Assembly: GCA_040285825.1 (NCBI GenBank)
Contig: JAUPSS010000007.1
Span: 458,501-522,500, forward strand
Direction: 5' to 3'
DNA length: 64,000 bases
Origin: Eukaryota sp. TZLM1-RC
Taxonomy: Eukaryota; Metamonada: BaSk clade
Numbering within the stretch: position 1 is the stretch's first letter; each line of letters starts with the position of its first letter. Under the pieces are notes generated by a model, which made no database searches, was not told the origin of the DNA, and saw only the letters and a program-made list of their open reading frames with translations. Below, piece by piece: positions 43,031 to 54,109 of the stretch. Both the position numbers and the translations under genes were made by a program.

Positions 43031-43900
43031 AAGAAAGACAGCGAAAAATTCGTTTTTTCGTCCAAATATTCGTCCTGAAAATCATCACTTTTTTGTTGGA
43101 TACCCGAATGATTTTTGTTCTTGATGAAACTAGATTTCTCAGTCTTTACACATCTCATTATTCCAGTATAAGTCTATATTCGTACGGCTTTTAGCTCAAA
43201 TTCAATTAAATCGGAAATAAATGGTATTTGTAACGGGACTTCATTTACAACTATAACAATCATGAGTTCTTTTTGTTGTAAAAGAGTAACAACTTGCGAA
43301 TCACCAATCTTGCAAGATGGAATTATAGGTGAGGTGCAATAGAAAAGTAACCGCTGGGTTTTTTTAATGAATTTGTTCAACGATAAAAGAAGGCCAAATT
43401 TCCCTAATTTGTACGATATACTGTAAATTTATTTACTCTTTTTGAAAACAATACTTTCCGCAAAACAAAACTATTCAACATCCAAAACTCCCTATAATTG
43501 GAAAAAACCTAAAATTAAAAGAAAAAACAGTTGTTAAATTAAAACTTACATGTTGTGTGATCAACACCTCATCAAAAATCCTATAATAAACCAATGATTT
43601 TAGAAAGTTTTCAAAATTTGAAGTTTCATTTTTCTTGTGTCCATAGCATCACCTGTAGTGATAAAGAGAATGGTATGGTCATGATTCGTGGCAATAGATC
43701 CTCTTTGTCAACCACCGCACTCTCGCACGCAACCTCGATCCGTTGAGAAGACATTGAGATAAACAAAGAAAACAATCAAGCTACTTTTAGCTTAAATGAC
43801 CGGAAATGCCGAAACAATTCCTTCTGGAACTGTATTTGGTATAAGAATTAACAAAAAAACTCAATTGTAGATTAATGGTAACGAAATACTGAACTCCAGT
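43031..43900. other. Kinase K1 upstream region, conserved in all units
   Basis: Repeated at 50700-51000/51590-52015 and 57070-57780. On the minus strand 43174-43380 is open (about 66 codons, reading C-T-S-P-I-I-P-S-C-K-I-G-D) but starts without ATG and is frameshifted by one base in unit B. It may be the remains of an upstream exon. The block at 43505-43620 is shared with the fossil at 13905. Confidence 0.45.
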
Positions 43901-43904
43901 TCAT

Positions 43905-44800
43905 ACACTCCAAATCACTCGTACATGGAGACCTCAAGCCAGAGAAAATTCATGTTGTCAATGTACAAGTCAAATTAGCTGACTTTGGAACCTCCAGGAC
44001 TATTGCAAAGACTTCCACGGCTACCAATCTTTCATGTACAGTACGATATGCCGCGTTAGAACAGCTTGATAACAAAGTGTCTCTTGCCTCTGACATCTAT
44101 GCTATTGGTACTGTCCTGTATAAAGTGATGTGTAATTAAAGACCATTTGAAGCAGTGACTCATAATGGGCTTTGAGTGAACAACTTCCTCGTACTTTGGA
44201 AGATAAAAGGAAGAGTGAAGAAGAGTAAATGAGTGCTTCGGTGGCCAATAAATCAGCATCAGGTTTGGAATCAACTTAGATCCCTCTGTTAAAAAAAAGA
44301 GAGCAAGGAGCAACAACACAGAGGTAGTTATTTCATGGAAGCAACAAGTGGACAAGACATTGAGGATGTTACTGGGAGTTTTAGAAACAACGGCAAAACG
44401 AGATAAACAGTGGCAACGTGTGACATATTGGCCGACCTGGGACAGCTTGTCAGAAGTCTATCGAAGGACACGCCTCTGTTACACTATGTGACAATTGAAG
44501 AGCAGGTGAATCATCAGAGATGAGAACTTAATCTAGTTGAAACATAAGAGAGCATGGCGTACTACGACAGTGGTGGGGCAAACGGTGGCAGTTGTAAGAT
44601 TTCAACGGTACAATGAGATGCATCAGAGGTGCTGATATTAAAGGTAAGGCATCAACGGGCAATTGACGTGGTATTGATCACACAACATGTAAGTTTTGCA
44701 GGAAGCATCCTCTTTGTAAGGAGGAACAAAGGCTAAAGTATGTAATTTGGGCAAAAAGTCATGATGACGTGGCAAAAGTGTATTTCGATGATTGTATGGC
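43905..44800 (+). pseudogene. Kinase/zinc-finger relic (unit A)
   Basis: Plus-strand reading gives H-S-K-S-L-V-H-G-D-L-K-P-E-K-I, K-L-A-D-F-G-T-S-R-T-I and A-A-L-E-Q-L-D-N-K-V-S-L-A-S-D-I-Y-A-I-G-T, then a TAA at 44138 inside the C-lobe. Further codon-like stretches follow in shifted frames, ending near 44676 with T-C-K-F-C-R-K-H-P-L-C. The N-lobe is missing. The kinase type (HGD, DFG present) differs from K1, so it is a different gene family. Confidence 0.72.
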
Positions 44801-44809
44801 TAAAAACAA

Positions 44810-45228
44810 TTTTTTTTAATTTGTTTTTTTAAGAACCTAAAAATCAACATCAAAATAATCCATCTCTCCAAAAACAAAAAAAACTAGATGCAAATTAACA
44901 GAATTAACCAGCCTTTCATTTGAGGCATTACAAGGATCAACAGACATTACATCCAATAAAATGAAGGTGTCATCTAATCTAGGTAATATGACCTCACCTC
45001 TATTATTCTTATCAAAATCATCTTTAGTATTAAATTTGACAACAGAAGTTCCAAAAAAAATTCAATTCTATGAGACTTACACATACAATATAGTTGGTCT
45101 ATATATGTATATATATTGCTTCTGAAAGTGATAAAATGTTTACAATTTAACAAATGAGTAATTGTAAATTTTCGAGAACATTTTCAAATTAAAATAATGA
45201 GGTAAAATATCAGGCAAGATCAAGGAAC
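44810..45228 (-). mobile_element. LINE-a fragment inserted in unit A
   Basis: Aligns with LINE copy A but lacks about 300 bp internally (junction near 44897). Units B and C have no such sequence at the equivalent place (52965, 58715), which read directly through ACAAATTGGTC or its variant. Ends carry an imperfect AAACAA repeat. Confidence 0.8.
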
Positions 45229-45234
45229 AAACAA

Positions 45235-45524
45235 ATTGGTCACGTAAAGAACAGATGAAAATCAACAGCTTAATATACCAGCCCATTAAACCTTAACGAC
45301 TAGATGCAATATGATCATATAGTGGTATGAGAAGATTTATTGCATGAGAAATCATCTCCACCATAAATGAAACTCTGATGATCTTACTTACTATTCCCCA
45401 ACAAAATGCCATTATTAGAGTCCGCGAGCTTCAGCTTCTTCAATGGTGCATTTCTTTATCAAGATTTCCAAAGTAGTATTCATTTCATTAGTGTAAGACC
45501 GATGCAATAAATAACAGTTAATTT
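45235..45524 (+). other. Spacer shared by the three units
   Basis: Matches 52965-53255 and 58720-59010. No frame is conserved convincingly across copies. Confidence 0.4.
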
Positions 45525-45528
45525 CCAG

Positions 45529-45638
45529 TGTTGCCTTAGGTTGCAAAAATGGTTGAGATAAAGATGATTGACATAAAGTGCATGACATAAAGTTGATTTA
45601 TTTTGCCCTTATTCTATTTAAGCCTAAAAGCGCCAACA
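45529..45638 (-). repeat. 3' LTR of the miniature element (110 bp)
   Basis: Direct repeat partner of 46909-47018; three substitutions between them. Confidence 0.93.
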
Positions 45639-46384
45639 CTACTTCTTCCCTTTTTCAAAATAAATTAACTTTAAACTAATAACTAAACTATAAATATACA
45701 AAATACTAATCACTAAATTCTAATGTTTCCTGATGTCTACTAATATTTTCGCACTGGATTCACAAAAACACAGGTCTTACTTCTTGATAGTTGATGTATT
45801 ATATCCTTTTAACAATAATGTAGAATAAAGGAGTGAGCAATAACGTAAAAGAACTGGTTCCAAGATCCATGTGTTTGAATACATTGTTGTATTAGCATTA
45901 GTCGTTACATAATGACGTTCTGCTTTTTCCTTTTTTCGTAGACGAGTAACGTGTTAGTGTCGTTTAGTAAAGTTATTATGAAATCGAATAATGGATTCGC
46001 TAATAAATATGCAGTGTCTATGATGGACTGAAAACAACAGTAAACAAGGTAACAAAGTTCAAAAATCTGAAAGAGGCATCATTTGTTGTTAAAGTACTGC
46101 CTGTCTACAAAAATTGTTAAAGCGGGAGGGTTAAAATACATCGTCGTTCCCATTCGCTGGAAGAGGTGAGCTCGATGACTGTACCTGTATCCCATTACTG
46201 AACCTTGACTTTTTTTTAAGAAGGAGGGGGGAGGGAACAACTTCCGTATATCTGCCCTTGTAATTCATTATTGTTGGAGGTGGAGTTTGTAATCGTAACC
46301 TCGTACATTGAGTGGGGGAGGAGGATTCTACACTAGAACCCTCGTAACCCGGTTTTTTTGTTGTCGTTTTGATGAAGGAGGGGT

Positions 46385-46825
46385 CTATTCCCGTAGCCTC
46401 ATTTCCAGTGTTTGAAATCCAACGTTTCTACCTCTCTTTTGGATTTGCTTCCATAAAGGAGGGAGCTGCTCAAAAAAACAGTAATCTGTAGGTTCAAGGT
46501 GGGCTTCCGCGTCCTTTAGAGCAGACGAAGTATCTGAGCTTAACCCAACATTTTCTTTAGGTGAGGAGGGGGGTGGTCCCGTTCCTGAAACCTTATCTGG
46601 TTTGTTGGACATGGAAGAGGCGGGAGGTGGTTCCGTGCCTGGTTCCATTTCTTTCTCATGAGGAGGGGCGGAGGGTGGTCTCGAGCCCGAGTCCTCTTCT
46701 TTATTCGACTCTTTAGTCCCTACTCATGTTTTATGTATGCTAGAAGCATCTCTGCCGTACTGTTGCATCTGTTCAATGTAAAAAATTTGACTAGAGTCAG
46801 TGTCCAGGCGAGGAGAGGCTGACAT
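46385..46825 (-). pseudogene. Gag-N-terminus-like ORF in the miniature element
   Basis: From ATG at 46825 the frame reads M-S-A-S-P-R-L-D-T-D, meets one TGA (about 46727), then continues Pro/Ser/Glu-rich (E-P-G-T-E-P-P-P-A-S-S, S-G-T-G-P-P-P-S-S-P) to a stop at 46385. Composition resembles the first part of the gypsy gag. The plus strand over 46140-46700 shows G/A-rich degenerate repeats with GGAGGGG and GGTGGT cores. Confidence 0.5.
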
Positions 46826-46908
46826 GATATCTGCTGAAGATATGCTCTGTTTGATTTCTGTAAGTTGTGTAAGCGGTATACCTATAACCTAATACGGCCA
46901 ATAATTAT

Positions 46909-47018
46909 TGTTGCCTTAGGTTGCAAAAGTGGTTGAGATAAAGATGATTGACATAAAGTGCATGACATAAAGTTGATTCATTTTGCCCTTATTCTATTTA
47001 AGCCTAAAGGCGCCAACA
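46909..47018 (-). repeat. 5' LTR of the miniature element (110 bp)
   Basis: Begins TGTTGGCG and ends CAACA on the minus strand; the sequence just inside, ATAATTATTGGCC, would be the primer-site region. Confidence 0.93.
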
Positions 47019-47024
47019 CCAGCA

Positions 47025-47880
47025 ACAATTTCGAACAAAAAGAAAAAGGACCAGGTTTACCTTGTACAGAATGATTTCCAACAGTCACATGCCAGACTTA
47101 AAGAGATTCGATGGGAAGTTTAAATAACAAATAGCATCTAATGCATGAGTACTCTTTTAGACCATGTTTTAAACAATTTATTAGCATAAAAAATTGCAAT
47201 TAATAAAAATAAATTAATTATGACGTTTCTGTTTGTAGCATCATTTTACAGAGACATAAGAACAATAAAGAATCACACAATTGATACAGAAAACGGAAAC
47301 TTTATATCAAAACAAATGAGGTAACTTTTGATTATAGTGAATTCAATAATTCAACTCCAAAAACAACACTCTTTATTATGACAGTGCACCTAAAGAGAAT
47401 CAATTCGTTTCATATGGTTTCAAAAAGACGTGTGTACTCATTGAACATAAACAAGATCAACTATTCATAAAACTTTGAATCTATTACCGGAACCCGCACA
47501 AAAATAAAGAACTATAACAAGGTTACTAATGAAGCAAAATGTTTGCCAGAAAAAGTGCTTTATGTACGTCTACAAGAATTTCAAAAACATCAGGGGCAAG
47601 AAGAAGACACAGTGGTAACAATGTGGTTAATGTTCCAACTTGAAAACAGAAAGATTTGTTCCTAATTTGTTCGAACTTTTTTGGATTTATTTGGTAACTA
47701 ACAGTTTTGCTATGTGTTATACTTGATTAATAGCCAAATAATTACAATTATAGTTGATTTTGTATTTATTTGAATTAATTGAGGCAATATACCCGGGAAG
47801 AATTATTTAAATTTAAAATACACTCTTCATCCATTACAGAAACGATTGACTGGAATGTATTACCATGATTTTTTTAATGA
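47025..47880. other. Spacer shared with units B and C
   Basis: Matches 53260-54110 and, less fully, 59012-59306. No gene seen. Confidence 0.45.
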
Positions 47881-47884
47881 TATA

Positions 47885-48745
47885 TAGGCAGCTCGGCTGT
47901 AGAAAATCAAGATCTTCACTCTTTGTTATTGGAAAAGGGTGTTTGCGAATATCAGTCATCAGATTCTTCACTGATTGCGACCATTGTACCGCGAAGATTT
48001 GGATTGTGTGCTACTAAAGAAGCGTTTGTAACAAAAATAAGATTATATTTGAATATTACCCACTAGTCAATTATTATGAGCACAGGGTATTTGTTCGAAT
48101 TAACCACAGCTCATTTTGTGTCATGTTCTTAATTCTAGAAAATTGATAACTTATCGTTTTTCATAACATGATGCTGTTAGAGACACTGTTTTCAATATGG
48201 CACAAACTGGAAGAATATCGTGTATCAAAGAGCCTCTGCTGAAGGAAACACTTACTCTGAATAATTTTGGTTCTGATGATAAAGGTGATGTATACTGTAA
48301 TTGGATTGATAATTCTGAAGCTATTGTTGACTTTGCCTCATGTAATGTTGCAAATGATACTTTGGTTCACAGAAGAAATCTTAATCCTGTGAATGCTCTT
48401 GATTTTAAAGCAAAAGGACAACATAGAAAATATGATAAAGATATAGAAGAGGCTAATGCTCATAGAAATAAACAGATAGTTTATATTGCTTTCCCATTTT
48501 CCATAAACGGAAGACTATCAGTTGAAGCAGAAATTTATTTGAATGACTTCCAAAAAAATGGTTCAAGAAAAAACAATAGAAAGAATAGAAATTTTCATGG
48601 CGTTTTCGAATTCAATTTGCCATTATCAATAGATTACCTCAGTTTTTCAATCGAATTAGAGAACCTTTAGCTAGACAGCAAGCAGATCACGATCTTGTAG
48701 AGGAAATCTTGTTTCAATGATTTTCGTACCATTAGTGATGAATCA
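47885..48745 (+). pseudogene. LINE-d 3' end in unit A (copy G)
   Basis: Reads L-L-L-E-K-G-V-C-E-Y, then A-T-K-E-A-F-V-T-K-I, the knuckle half T-T-A-H-F-V-S-C, H-D-A-V-R-D-T-V-F with frame breaks, and an open part 48197-48670. That part has the REL pattern K-G-D-V-Y...A-I-V-D-F and R-K-Y-D-K. A run of seven A near 48550 shifts the frame before the C-terminal F-N-R-I-R-E-P-L-A-R-Q-Q. The same shift is in copy I, so it predates the unit duplication. Confidence 0.8.
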
Positions 48746-48950
48746 ATTTTATTAAGTATGTATGCTCAAATATAAAGAAAAATAATAATATCAGTTTGTT
48801 CTTGAAAAATTGTCCATTGAAAATAACTCCACACAAATAGTTCTCAATATTTACAACCTTGACATTGGATTATGTGTACTTTCTTCGCAAATCTCAATTG
48901 GTTCATAAACCTCTGCTGCATTAGTTTTTGCAGCATTATTTAAAACAGAG

Positions 48951-48984
48951 TGGTTTTACCGCTAGTGTTAAAACGGTAGAACCA
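48951..48984 (+). other. Imperfect hairpin conserved in two units
   Basis: TGGTTTTACCG pairs with CGGTAGAACCA (one G-U pair) across a 12-nt loop. The copy at 55427-55460 keeps both arms unchanged while the loop differs. No function assigned. Confidence 0.45.
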
Positions 48985-49444
48985 TCCAGAACAAAAAATG
49001 AGAGACATCTGATTTAATTGTCAAACTTCATCTAACACTTTTAAAAGAAGGGAGATTTGATCAAACCAAATATTTGAACTGACGGTTCTGTTGTTTCCAA
49101 AACATTGTCAATTGTCAAACAACATCAAAAAAGATTTGTTTTACTTTTGTTCTTCAAGAAACCTACAACTGACAATTTAGAAAGTGGACAATTCCACATC
49201 ATTTGAGTGACGAAGAAAGTTACATTAACATTGAGTTGAATTGAACGAAAAACTGTAGTTATACCTTTTGTAAACCACATAGCTATCACATGTAAACATA
49301 AAGAAATCAAAACTGACTTTAAATTAGACAATACGGTCTGGAATCGAATGTAATCAGCTTGAGGAAATATTTAGTCAATTGTTTCTTACATTCTAATGAT
49401 ATTCATTTTGGTATACAAAATTGTGATGAAGTGGTTACAATAAT

Positions 49445-49542
49445 AAACTATCGTATTTATTGAATTTGCACACTTGATTAAATTAAATCATAACTAATGG
49501 GACGACTATCATTAAACCAAGATTTCCTCTACAAAATCTTGA
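49445..49542 (-). mobile_element. 98-bp LINE-d 3' end with target duplication
   Basis: The last codons and tail of LINE-d flanked by TTACAATAAT at 49435-49444 and 49543-49552. Unit C at 55913 has one TTACAATAAT and no insert, so this is a clean filled/empty pair in the 3' flank of K2. Confidence 0.92.
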
Positions 49543-49587
49543 TTACAATAATACTAAACCAAATTTATTAAAAAAATATTCTTCTAC

Positions 49588-50694
49588 TTAAGCTCCAATT
49601 ATTGCAAAAGTAGGAGGCTGAAGTAGGTCTTGAGAGGTCAGCTTACCACAATTGGAGTTCATAGAAGGCTTAAAACTGGATGATGATATCTGCCCTTTGT
49701 CCCTTGATGTATTTACTGCCAAGGCAGATAAGAGTTTGTCAACTCCAGAGGATTTCAATGGTTTAATATGGCAAAACTTCTGTCTCAATTGAAAGAGTAC
49801 AATATTGAATCCTTCTACCCGAAAATGACTGTTTCTCGCCATCAACATCAAAACTAAGCCCCTGTCCGCATCGTCAGCTATTTTCTGGCCCTCGTCCTTG
49901 GTTATATCACGATTGGTGCCAGAAGGTTTGTAAGGCATTTCTCCAACCAGCATTTCATAGAATATAACTCCAAGAGCGAAGTAATCAGCCGCAGCACCAT
50001 AAGATTTATCAATCGTGAACATTTCGGGTGGATGATATGGCGGAGTCATGGCACTTTGAAAAGGATTTTCCCAGATGGCTTTAAATGACGCAAGTCTATC
50101 AAAGTCACAGATGACAACATTGTTTTCATCATCCAAAAGTATGTTCTCAGGCTTTAAATCACGATAAGCAAGTTTCTTTGAGTGTAAGAACTGAATTCCT
50201 TCCACAAGTTGCCACAAGATCTTCCTTGCACAGTGTTTCTCTAAGGGTTTGCCTTTGCTCAGAGAACGACGTTGAGAAACACCGTAAATCAAAGTTGCAA
50301 GGTTTTTGGGATAGTACCTCATTACAACATAGAATTTATCCCCGTGACGAAATGCATCAAGAATTGAACACAAGGAATCATGTTGTTGTGTCACTGCTTT
50401 GATAGCTTTGAATCGCTGTTCCTTCTCTTCAATTCCACGAGAGATGACTTTGATGCAATAAAACCTTCCGTTTCGGATAGCTTTGTAGACCACTCCGTCA
50501 GCTCCCTTTCCAACAAGAGTAGGATCACTGTAACCAGGGATAAGAATGGAAGATGTCATGAACAGAAGAAAGACAGCGAAAAATTTGTTTTTTTCATCCA
50601 AAAATTCGTCAAGAAAATTTTCATTTTTTTGTTGGATACCCGTATGATTTTTGTTCTTGATAAAACTAGATTTCTTAGTCTTTCCACATCTCAT
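49588..50694 (-). CDS. Protein kinase K2 (unit B), DFD variant
   Basis: 368 residues from the ATG at 50694; an internal ATG (codon 46, 50559) matches the K1 start. Glycine loop G62-K-G-A-D-G67, K82, Y177-R-D179-L-K-P-E-N, D197-F-D199 and P-P-E. The first 45 residues are Lys/Asn-rich and end in F-F-A-V-F-L-L-F; they are open in K2 and K3 but shifted in K1, so the true start may be codon 46. K2 and K3 differ at only a handful of residues, for example catalytic-loop Y here and H in K3. A kinase-dead role cannot be excluded because the DFG glycine is Asp. Confidence 0.83.
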   Translation of the reverse strand: MRCGKTKKSSFIKNKNHTGIQQKNENFLDEFLDEKNKFFAVFLLFMTSSILIPGYSDPTLVGKGADGVVYKAIRNGRFYCIKVISRGIEEKEQRFKAIKAVTQQHDSLCSILDAFRHGDKFYVVMRYYPKNLATLIYGVSQRRSLSKGKPLEKHCARKILWQLVEGIQFLHSKKLAYRDLKPENILLDDENNVVICDFDRLASFKAIWENPFQSAMTPPYHPPEMFTIDKSYGAAADYFALGVIFYEMLVGEMPYKPSGTNRDITKDEGQKIADDADRGLVLMLMARNSHFRVEGFNIVLFQLRQKFCHIKPLKSSGVDKLLSALAVNTSRDKGQISSSSFKPSMNSNCGKLTSQDLLQPPTFAIIGA

Positions 50695-50980
50695 TAATCC
50701 AGTATAAGTCTATATTCGTACTGTTTTTAGCTCAAATTCAATTAAATCGGTAATAAATGGTATTTGAAACGGGACTTCATTTACAACTATAACAATCATG
50801 AGTTCTTTTTGTTGTAAAAGAGTAACACCTTTGCGAATCACCAATCTTGCAAGATGGAATTATAGGTGAGGTGCAATAGAAAAGTAACCGCTGGGTTTTT
50901 TTAATGAATTTGTTCAACGATAAAAAAAGGCCAAATTTCTCTCAGTTGTACAATATACTGTAAATTTATTTATTCTTTTT

Positions 50981-51574
50981 AAAAAATTAATTTATTGAAT
51001 TTGCACACTTAATTAAATTAAATCATAACTAATGGGACGACTATCATTAAACCAAGATTTCCTCTACAAAATCTTGATTTGCTTGCTGTCTAGCTAAAGC
51101 TTCTCTAATTCGATTGAAAAACCGCGGTAATCTATTAATAATGGCAAATTGAATCCGTGAACGCCATAAAAAAATGTCAAATCTTTTCATTGTTTTTTCT
51201 TTCACCATTTTCTGGAAGTCATCCAAAAAAGTTTCTGCTTCAACTGATAATCTTCCATTTATCGAAAATGGAAAAGCAATAAAAACCAGCTGTGTATTTC
51301 TATCGATATTTGCATCTTCAATTTCTTTATCATATTTTCTATGTTTTTCTTTTGCTTTAAAATCCAGAGCAGCCACAGGATTAAGTTTTCTTCTGTGAAC
51401 CAAAGTATCGTTTGCAACATTACATGAGACAAAGTCAACAATAGCTTCAGAATTATCAATCCAATCACAGTATACATCACCTCTATCATCAGAACCAAAA
51501 TTATTCAGAGAAAGTGTTTCTTTCAGCAGGGGCTCTTTGATACACGATATCCTTGCAGTTTGTGCCATATTGAT
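50981..51574 (-). mobile_element. LINE-d copy H inserted upstream of K2
   Basis: Present only in unit B. A short duplication TTCTTTTT is at 50973-50980 and 51575-51582, and units A (43435) and C (57345) read straight through TTTATT(T)(A)CTTTTT. Tail sequence is at the left, so it lies on the minus strand. It is 5'-truncated just before the first codon of the ORF fragment. Confidence 0.88.
51047..51568 (-). pseudogene. LINE-d endonuclease-end ORF, open (173 codons)
   Basis: The only uninterrupted LINE-d C-terminus in the window: R-G-D-V-Y then A-I-V-D-F (REL acids), R-K-Y-D-K, F-S-I-N-G-R-L, F-L-W-R-S-R-I-Q-F-A-I and the C-terminal E-E-I-L-V. It lacks the A-run frameshift of copies G and I, so it came from a different, younger source element. 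The ATG is incidental to truncation. Confidence 0.82.
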
Positions 51575-52019
51575 TTCTTTTTTGAAAACAATACTTTCCG
51601 CAAAACAAAACTATTCAACATCCAAAACTCCCTATAATTGAAAAAAACCTAGAATTAAAAGAATAAACAGTTGTTGAATTAAAACTTACATGTTGTGTGA
51701 TCAACACCTCATCAAAAATCCAATAATGAACCAATGATTTTTGATAGTTTTCAAAATTTTAAGTTTCATTTTTCTTGTGTCCATAGCATCACCTGTAGTG
51801 ATAAAGAGAAGGGTATGGTCATGATTCGTGGCAATAAATCCTCCTTGTCAACCACCGCACTCTCGCACGCAATCTCGATCTGTTGAGAAGACATAGTGAT
51901 AAACAAAGAAAACAATCAAGTTACTTTTAGCTTAAATGACCGGCAATGCCGAAACAATTCCTTCTCATACTGTATTTGGTATAAGAATTAACAAAAAAAA
52001 CTCAATTGTAGATTAATAG

Positions 52020-52920
52020 TAATGGAATACTGAACTCCAGTTCATACACTCCAAATCACTCGTGCATGGAGATCTCAAGCTAGAGAAGATTCTTGTTGTC
52101 AATGGAAAAGTCAAATTAGCTGACTTTGGAACCTCCAGGACTATTGCAAAGACTTCCACGGCTACCAATCTTTCATGTACAGTACGACATGCCGCGTTAG
52201 AACAGCTTGATAACAAAGTTTCTCTTGCCTCTGACATCTATGCAATTGGAACTATCCAGTATAAAGTGATGTGTAATTAAAGACCATTTGAAGCAGTGTC
52301 TCATAATGGGCTTTGAGTGAACAACTTCCTCGTACTTTGGAAGATAAAAGGAAGAGTGAAGAAGAGTAAATGAGTGTTTCAGTGGCCAATAAATCAGCAT
52401 CAGGTTTGGAATCAACTTACATCCCTCTGCTAAAAGGAAAAGAGTGCAAGTAGCAACAATACAGAGGTAGTTATTTCATTGAAGCAACAAGTGGACAAGA
52501 CGTTGAGGATGTTGATGGGAGTTTTAGAAACAACGGCTGGTGCTGATGTGGCAAAACGAGATAAACAGTGGTAACGTGTGACATATCGGCCGACCTGGGA
52601 CAGCTTGTCAGAAGTCTAACAAAGGACATGCCTCTGTTACACTGTGTGACATTTGAAAAGCAGGTGACTCATCAAGGAACTTAATCTAGTTGAAAGATAA
52701 GAGAGCAGAGCGTACTACGACAGTGGTGGGGTAAACGGTGGCAGTTGTAAGATTTCAACGGTACAATAAGATGCATCAGAGGTGCTGATATTAAAAGTAA
52801 GGCATCAACGGGCCATTGACGTGGTGTTGATCACACAACATGTAAGTTTTGTAGGAAGCATCCTCTTAGTAAGGAGGAACAAAGGCTAAAGTGTGGAAAT
52901 TGGGCATAAAGTCATGATGA
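52020..52920 (+). pseudogene. Kinase/zinc-finger relic (unit B)
   Basis: As in unit A: H-G-D-L-K at 52063, A-D-F-G-T-S-R, stop at 52277-52279, then shifted remains and T-C-K-F-C-R-K-H-P-L-S near 52833. The open part 52062-52279 (72 codons) starts at a Met inside the catalytic loop and is not a gene. Confidence 0.72.
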
Positions 52921-52924
52921 CGTG

Positions 52925-54105
52925 GCAAAAGGTGAATTTCGATGATTATAAGGCTATGAACAAATTGGTCAAGAAAAAACAGATGAAAATGAACAGCTGA
53001 ATATACCACCTCATTAAACCAAAACGACTAGACGCAATTTGATCATATAGTGGTATAAGAAGATTCAGTGCTTGAGAAATCATCTCCACCACATATGAAA
53101 CTCTGATGATCTTACTTACTATTCCCCAACCAAATACCATTCTTAGAGTCCGCGAGCTTCAGCTTCTTCAATGGTGCATTTCTTTATCAAGATTTCCAAA
53201 GTAATATTCATTTCATTAGTGTACGACCGATGCGATAAACAACAGTTAATTCCCAGTATCAATTTCGAACAAAAAGAAAAAGGACCAGGATTACCTTGTA
53301 CAGAATCATTTTAAACAGTCACATGCCAGACTTAAAGAGATTCGATGGGCAGTTCATATAAAAAATAGCATCTAATGCATGAGTACTCTATTAGAACATG
53401 TTTTAAACAATTTATTAGCATAAAAAGTTGCAATTAATAAAAATAAATTATGACGTTCCTGTCTGTAGCATAATTTTACAGAGACATCAATACAATAAAG
53501 AATCACACAATTGATACAGAAAACGGAAACTTTATATCAAAATAAATGAGGTAACTTTTGAATATAGTGAATTCCATAATTCAACTCCAAAAACAACACT
53601 CTTTATTGTAAAAGTGCACCTAAAGAGAATCAATTCGTTTCAAATGGTTTCAAAAAGACGTGTGTACTCATTGAACATAAACAAGATCAACTATTCATAA
53701 AACTAGGAATCTATTACCGGAACATGCACAAAAATAAAGAACTATAACAAAGTAACTAATGAAGCAAAATGTTTACCAGAAAAAGTGCTTTAAGTACGTC
53801 TACAAGAATTTCAGAAACATCAGGAGCAATGAGAAGACTCAGTGGTAACAATGTGGTTAATGTTCCAACTTGAAAACAGAAAGAATTGTTCCAAATTTGA
53901 ACCTTTTTGGATTTCTTTGGTAAACAACATTTTTGCTATGTGTTATACTTGATCAATAGCCAAATAATTACATTTATAGTTGATTTTGTATTAATTTTAA
54001 TTAATTGAGGCAATATATTGGGGAAGAATTATTTAAATTGAAAATACACTCTTGCTCCATTACAGAAACGATTGACTGGAATGTATTACAATGATTTTTA
54101 TAATG
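52925..54105. other. Spacer, unit B
   Basis: Counterpart of 44800-47880 without the two insertions; contains the empty CCAG target of the miniature LTR element at about 53255. No gene seen. Confidence 0.45.
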
Positions 54106-54109
54106 ATAT

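Larger units (their letters stand above)
45529..47018 (-). mobile_element. Miniature non-autonomous LTR retrotransposon (TRIM-like)
   Basis: 1,490 bp bounded by two 110-bp LTRs (45529-45638 and 46909-47018) that differ at three positions. LTRs read TGTTG...CAACA. A 4-bp duplication CCAG flanks it (45525-45528, 47019-47022). On the minus strand the purine tract GAAAAAGGGAAGAAGTAG abuts the left LTR, so the element runs right to left. It has no RT or integrase. Units B (53255) and C (59008) preserve the empty site. The gypsy element at 18-23 kb has different LTRs but shares the TG-TT start, 4-bp duplication and similar purine tract, so a related gypsy may mobilise it (inference). Confidence 0.92.
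41940..49390 (+). repeat. Tandem unit A (first of three ~6-7 kb direct copies)
   Basis: Order within the unit: open kinase (minus), upstream conserved block, kinase/zinc-finger relic (plus), spacer, LINE-d 3' end, spacer. This copy is longest because it also carries a LINE-a fragment and the miniature LTR element. Identity with units B and C is high over most of its length, lowest in the kinase gene flank. The 304 bp from 41752 to 42055 hold only the ATAD2-like 3' flank and the unit's left edge. Confidence 0.88.

Noticed and set aside
46140-46700. Regular G-rich units as a CRISPR array or minisatellite
   Set aside because: Spacing and sequence are irregular; they coincide with Pro-rich codons of the gag-like frame on the other strand.
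7306-46727. In-frame TGA in the kinase/coil gene (7308), gypsy RNase H (19908) and the miniature element ORF (~46727), suggesting TGA = Trp
   Set aside because: All three are in otherwise decayed sequences. INO80, CFAP299 and the 3,992-codon gene use TGG throughout and end with TGA, so the standard code fits.
50380-50697. 105-codon frame opposite K2, repeated opposite K3
   Set aside because: It is antisense to the N-terminal half of the kinase, is broken opposite K1, and has no recognisable protein; a shadow of conserved kinase codons.
51047-51568. Stand-alone endonuclease gene
   Set aside because: Its first ATG lies at a LINE truncation point with flanking TTCTTTTT duplication, and it matches the C-terminus of other LINE-d copies.
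52946-53140. Minus-strand small ORFs in the unit spacers (also 58543-58893) as a membrane protein family
   Set aside because: Similarity just reflects the duplicated DNA; the frame is not kept in unit A and the starts are non-ATG.
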